Below, in pieces: positions 6,734-9,098 of a DNA stretch of 9,098 nucleotides. Each line of letters starts with the position of its first letter. The stretch's first letter is position 1. The stretch is taken from positions 1-9,098 of the forward strand of contig CAITKS010000218.1 of NCBI GenBank assembly GCA_903893085.1. The letters run 5' to 3'. A program made the translations under genes and the position numbers. Below the pieces are notes generated by a model. That model had not been told where the DNA came from. It did no database searches and saw nothing but the letters and a program-made list of their open reading frames with translations. Origin of the DNA: an uncultured Actinomycetes bacterium (lineage in GTDB: Bacteria; Actinomycetota; Actinomycetes; Nanopelagicales; Nanopelagicaceae).

Positions 6734-7336
6734 CTAACGTCCTGGGACGGCATCAGGGGAAATAACGGCTTGGGCGACCTCTTTCATCGTCATTCTCCGA
6801 TCCATCGCCGCCCGCTGAATCCACGAAAAGGCTTCGGGTTCTGACAGATTTAGCGCCTGCATCAATATGCCCTTTGCCCGATCAATTGTTTTTCGCGTTT
6901 CAAGTCTTTCGTGAAGGTCTGCAACTTCATCAGCAAGTGATCGCATCTGCAAATGTCTGCTGATTGCAATCTCAATGGCCGGAACTAAATCTCCAATTGA
7001 AAATGGCTTTACGACATAGGCCATAACTCCGGCATCTCGTGCTCGCTCAACAAGTTCGCGTTGTGAAAATGCAGTCAACATAAGTACCGGTGAAATTGCA
7101 ATGATTTTTTCAGCAGCGGAGATGCCATCGAGTACTGGCATTTTTACATCGAGAATTGCTAAATCTGGTTTGTGTAATTGGGCAAGTTCTATTGCTTGCG
7201 CACCATCGGATGCTTCGGCTACAACTTCGTATCCCGCTTCAACTAACATCTCAACTAGATCCATGCGGATCAGCGCTTCATCTTCGGCAACCAATATTCT
7301 GATCGCTGAAGCCGCGACGTTGCTATTAGTGCTCAT
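6734..7336 (-). CDS. pdtaR: ANTAR-domain response regulator (RNA-binding antiterminator), PdtaR type
   Basis: A 200-residue two-domain regulator: a CheY-like receiver (residues 12-128) with acidic pair E18/D19, phospho-acceptor D63 in LAILDVKMPVLDG, T88 and K110, then a short coiled linker (about 132-148) and an ANTAR domain (about 136-191, core RAKGILMQALNLSEPEAFSWIQ). Length and arrangement match M. tuberculosis PdtaR (Rv1626). In that family phosphorylation by the histidine kinase PdtaS promotes binding to paired-hairpin RNAs, preventing terminator formation or altering translation. No kinase gene is in the window. The ATG lies one base after the tRNA-like gene; the only purine stretch upstream, GAGG, is three bases from the ATG and inside the acceptor stem, so normal initiation is doubtful. 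No alternative ATG, GTG or TTG precedes the receiver's first strand. Confidence 0.93.
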   Translation of the reverse strand: MSTNSNVAASAIRILVAEDEALIRMDLVEMLVEAGYEVVAEASDGAQAIELAQLHKPDLAILDVKMPVLDGISAAEKIIAISPVLMLTAFSQRELVERARDAGVMAYVVKPFSIGDLVPAIEIAISRHLQMRSLADEVADLHERLETRKTIDRAKGILMQALNLSEPEAFSWIQRAAMDRRMTMKEVAQAVISPDAVPGR

Positions 7337-7337
7337 G

Positions 7338-7410
7338 TGCCTCGAGTCGGATTCGAACCGACACTATGCAGTGTTTGAGACTGCCCTCTCTACCGTTGGA
7401 GTACCGAGGC
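7338..7410 (-). tRNA. tRNA-Leu(CAA)-like gene with a short, class I variable loop
   Basis: It folds by hand into a full cloverleaf of 73 nt: acceptor GCCTCGG with TCGAGGC (seven pairs, last one G-U), 3-bp D stem CTC/GAG with loop CAACGGTAGA, anticodon stem GCAGT/ACTGC with loop CTCAAAC, variable loop ATAGT, T stem GTCGG/CCGAC with loop TTCGAAT, discriminator A73. Anticodon CAA would read UUG (Leu). The D-arm (3 bp, A14, GG-TAGA) and A73 are leucine-type, but bacterial tRNA-Leu has a long variable arm and this has five bases. CCA is not encoded. It starts 15 bases after the pyk stop and ends one base before the pdtaR ATG, so it is probably co-transcribed with pyk and pdtaR and cut out by tRNA-processing enzymes, or acts as a leader structure. 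It may be a translating tRNA or a tRNA-like RNA with another role. Confidence 0.85.
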
Positions 7411-7425
7411 TTTCGTACCCAAATC

Positions 7426-8865
7426 TTAACGGTATGCGGGAGCTACGCCACCCACAGCATCACCCACGCGGTGCACACGCATCGCATTGGTGGATCCTGG
7501 AATTCCGGGAGGTGAACCAGCGACGATGACAACAAATTCGCCTTCTTTGCATCGCTTTGAACTCAATAACAATGTATCGGCCTGCATAACCATTTCATCA
7601 GTGTGCTTAACCATTGGAGTTAGCTCTGGTTCAACACCCCAGTCCAAAGCCATGCGGTTATACGTTCCGATTTCTGGAGTGAATGCCAAGATCGGAATTG
7701 GTGAACGCAAACGTGCGGTGCGACGGGCAGAATCACCTGACTGCGTGAAAGTTACAAGATACTTCGCTCCAACAATTGCACCAACTTCAGTAGCCGCTTT
7801 AGTGATTGCGCCACCTTTCGTCTTTGGTGCAGATCGCATTGGGCGAATCATGTCCATTCCGCCTTGTTCGGTGTGCGCAATAATTCGAGCCATGGTTTGA
7901 ACTGCTTCGATAGCAAATTCACCAACTGATGTTTCACCGGAGAGCATCAAAGCATCTGCACCATCTAGTACCGCATTGGCACAATCTGTTGCTTCGGCGC
8001 GGGTTGGACGAGAGTTTGTGATCATGGATTCAAGCATTTGGGTAGCAACGATTACTGGTTTAGCAGCCTCGCGCGCTAGTTCGATGCAATGTTTTTGAAC
8101 AAGCGGTACTTCTTCAATTGGAAGCTCTACTCCGAGATCGCCGCGTGCCACCATAATTCCGTCGAACGCATCAACAATTCCCTGCAAGTTTTCAACTGCT
8201 TGCGGCTTTTCAATTTTTGCGATCACCGGGATGCGAATACCGACCTCATCCATTATGCGGTGAACATCAACGATGTCATCAGCGCTGCGAACAAATGATA
8301 AAGCGATGAAATCAGCTCCAGCCTTTAGCCCCCATCGCAGGTCATCCATATCTTTTTCAGATAACGCAGGAACAGAAACCGCCACGCCTGGCAAGTTAAT
8401 ACCTTTGTTATTACTTACTGCGCCTGGTTCGATCACTTTCGTGACAACATCGTTACCTTTAACTTCAACAACTTCGACGGTAACTTTTCCATCATCGATC
8501 AAGATGCGATCACCTGGCTTGCAATCACCTGGTAAACCTTTGTAAGTAGTGCCTACACGTTCTTTCGTTCCTTCGACCTCATCTGTTGTAATTGTGAAAA
8601 TATCTCCACGAGCCAAGTCATGTGGTCCGGCCTTGAATCTTGCTAAACGAATCTTTGGCCCCTGTAAGTCAACCAGGATCGCAACTGGGACTCCGGCTTC
8701 TTTTGCTGCTTCCCGAACTCGGTCAAGGCGAGCTTGGTGTTCAGGATAACCTCCGTGCGAAAGATTAAGGCGAGCCATGTTCATGCCGGCTGCAATCAAC
8801 TCCCGAACCTTTTCTGGAGATTCAACTGCTGGACCCATTGTGCAAACAATCTTCGCGCGACGCAT
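7426..8865 (-). CDS. pyk: Pyruvate kinase
   Basis: The last step of glycolysis, phosphoenolpyruvate plus ADP to pyruvate plus ATP, cytosolic. It has 479 residues, as usual for bacterial enzymes. The N-terminus RRAKIVCTMGPA and ARLNLSHG (R32, N34, S36, H37) form the nucleotide and phosphate site. The B domain spans roughly 71-170. Catalytic K217 and Mg ligand E219 lie in IAKIEKP, the second Mg ligand D243 in MVARGDLGVELP, and T275 in VIVATQMLES. The C-terminal domain (about 345-470) carries the likely allosteric phosphate-binding loop TFTQSGDSAR. VDLQGPKIR has lysine (K71) where potassium-dependent enzymes have glutamate, suggesting potassium independence. The ATG has AAGG seven bases upstream. 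gltD lies 79 bp upstream on the same strand, and the tRNA-like gene follows 15 bp after the stop. Confidence 0.97.
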   Translation of the reverse strand: MRRAKIVCTMGPAVESPEKVRELIAAGMNMARLNLSHGGYPEHQARLDRVREAAKEAGVPVAILVDLQGPKIRLARFKAGPHDLARGDIFTITTDEVEGTKERVGTTYKGLPGDCKPGDRILIDDGKVTVEVVEVKGNDVVTKVIEPGAVSNNKGINLPGVAVSVPALSEKDMDDLRWGLKAGADFIALSFVRSADDIVDVHRIMDEVGIRIPVIAKIEKPQAVENLQGIVDAFDGIMVARGDLGVELPIEEVPLVQKHCIELAREAAKPVIVATQMLESMITNSRPTRAEATDCANAVLDGADALMLSGETSVGEFAIEAVQTMARIIAHTEQGGMDMIRPMRSAPKTKGGAITKAATEVGAIVGAKYLVTFTQSGDSARRTARLRSPIPILAFTPEIGTYNRMALDWGVEPELTPMVKHTDEMVMQADTLLLSSKRCKEGEFVVIVAGSPPGIPGSTNAMRVHRVGDAVGGVAPAYR

Positions 8866-8922
8866 GTGGCTACCTTATCTAATCGTTTTTATTACTGGAT
8901 AGTTAAACGGACTTTTATGATG

Positions 8923-8949
8923 AATATAAATGGAATAAATCGCTTCAAA
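8923..8949 (-). promoter_or_regulatory. Weak candidate pyk promoter
   Basis: TTTGAA (8949-8944, overlapping the gltD stop), a short 15-bp spacer, then TATATT (8928-8923) on the minus strand, giving a leader of about 50 nt. The 79-bp gap (8866-8944) is A/T rich and shows no clear terminator hairpin, so pyk may also receive read-through from gltD. Confidence 0.22.
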
Positions 8950-9098
8950 CCATCAGCGATCGATCGGTTGGCTCGATCGGCGCCGGAAGTTGGGTTTCAC
9001 CTTCAAGATACTTATCAACTCCGGCGGCGGCGCTGCGACCTTCGGCGATCGCCCACACAATAAGAGACTGTCCGCGTCCGGCATCACCAGCAACAAAA
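8945..9098 (-). CDS. gltD: Glutamate synthase small subunit, C-terminal end (runs off right edge)
   Basis: The last 50 codons of the NADPH-dependent glutamate synthase (GOGAT) small subunit, which passes electrons from NADPH through FAD and iron-sulphur clusters to the large subunit for glutamate formation. The visible residues [20 protein letters not shown], then [13 protein letters not shown] and [16 protein letters not shown], match the GltD C-terminus, where GD.RGQSLVVWAI.EGR is the FAD-binding ATG/GD motif. The stop is TGA (8947-8945). The frame enters at 9097; the remainder of the gene, and presumably gltB, lies beyond the right edge. Related flavoprotein oxidoreductases share the GD motif, but the RGQS..VWAI form plus the PAP..PTDR tail favour GltD. 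Confidence 0.88.
   Translation of the reverse strand, partial: FVAGDAGRGQSLIVWAIAEGRSAAAGVDKYLEGETQLPAPIEPTDRSLMV

Noticed and set aside
7101..7529. 142-codon open frame on the plus strand across pdtaR, the tRNA-like gene and pyk
   Set aside because: It is antisense to two confident genes and a cloverleaf, and its protein shows no recognisable motif.
7487..7900. 137-codon plus-strand open frame opposite pyk
   Set aside because: Shadow of the pyruvate kinase coding sequence; no start signal or family resemblance.
8956..8985. Clustered CGATCG palindromes (also GCGATCGC at 9046-9053) resembling a repeat element
   Set aside because: They fall in gltD codons for a conserved tail and are too few to call a repeat family or binding array.
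8734..9063. 109-codon plus-strand open frame covering the pyk start and the gltD end
   Set aside because: It is antisense to two well-supported genes and the translation looks random.

Overview
The window reads as chromosomal DNA of an actinobacterium (Actinomycetota) with unusually low G+C (mid-40s percent by eye, not counted). The order polA | hotdog thioesterase | branched-chain amino acid ABC transporter | ANTAR response regulator (PdtaR type) | tRNA-like gene | pyruvate kinase | gltD is, from what I know of the phylum, a housekeeping neighbourhood shared with Streptomyces-like genomes. Low G+C, very short intergenic gaps and apparent leaderless starts would suit a streamlined freshwater lineage such as acI/Nanopelagicales. 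That placement is inference and was not tested.

Layout. Positions 1-1425 (minus) hold the first 475 codons of polA, which runs off the left edge. A 36-bp gap with two back-to-back promoter-like elements separates it from a plus-strand PaaI/YdiI-type thioesterase (1462-1887). This converges, over an A/T-only inverted repeat, on the minus-strand cluster livK-livH-livM-livG-livF (6594 down to 1908). livK is set apart from livH by a perfect 17-bp stem-loop; livH to livF are packed with 2-nt gaps or short overlaps. Upstream of livK lie a promoter, a palindrome, a possible Shine-Dalgarno-masking hairpin and an 8-codon upstream ORF. Then come pdtaR (6734-7336), a 73-nt tRNA-like gene (7338-7410) and pyk (7426-8865), all minus strand and nearly contiguous, and finally the last 50 codons of gltD (8945-9098), which runs off the right edge.

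How the parts relate. The liv genes encode a complete high-affinity importer: exported binding protein, two permeases, two ATPases. pyk feeds pyruvate to central metabolism, gltD is the glutamate synthase small subunit, and pdtaR encodes a phospho-controlled RNA-binding antiterminator, so the neighbourhood joins carbon flux, nitrogen assimilation and amino acid uptake around an RNA-level regulator.

Most of the window is ordinary. The most notable element is the tRNA-like gene: a Leu(CAA) anticodon and leucine-type D-arm, but a 5-nt variable loop instead of the long leucine arm. Its discriminator base lies one nucleotide before the pdtaR start codon, so 3' processing could create a leaderless pdtaR mRNA. 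No mobile element, CRISPR array, rRNA or origin was seen.
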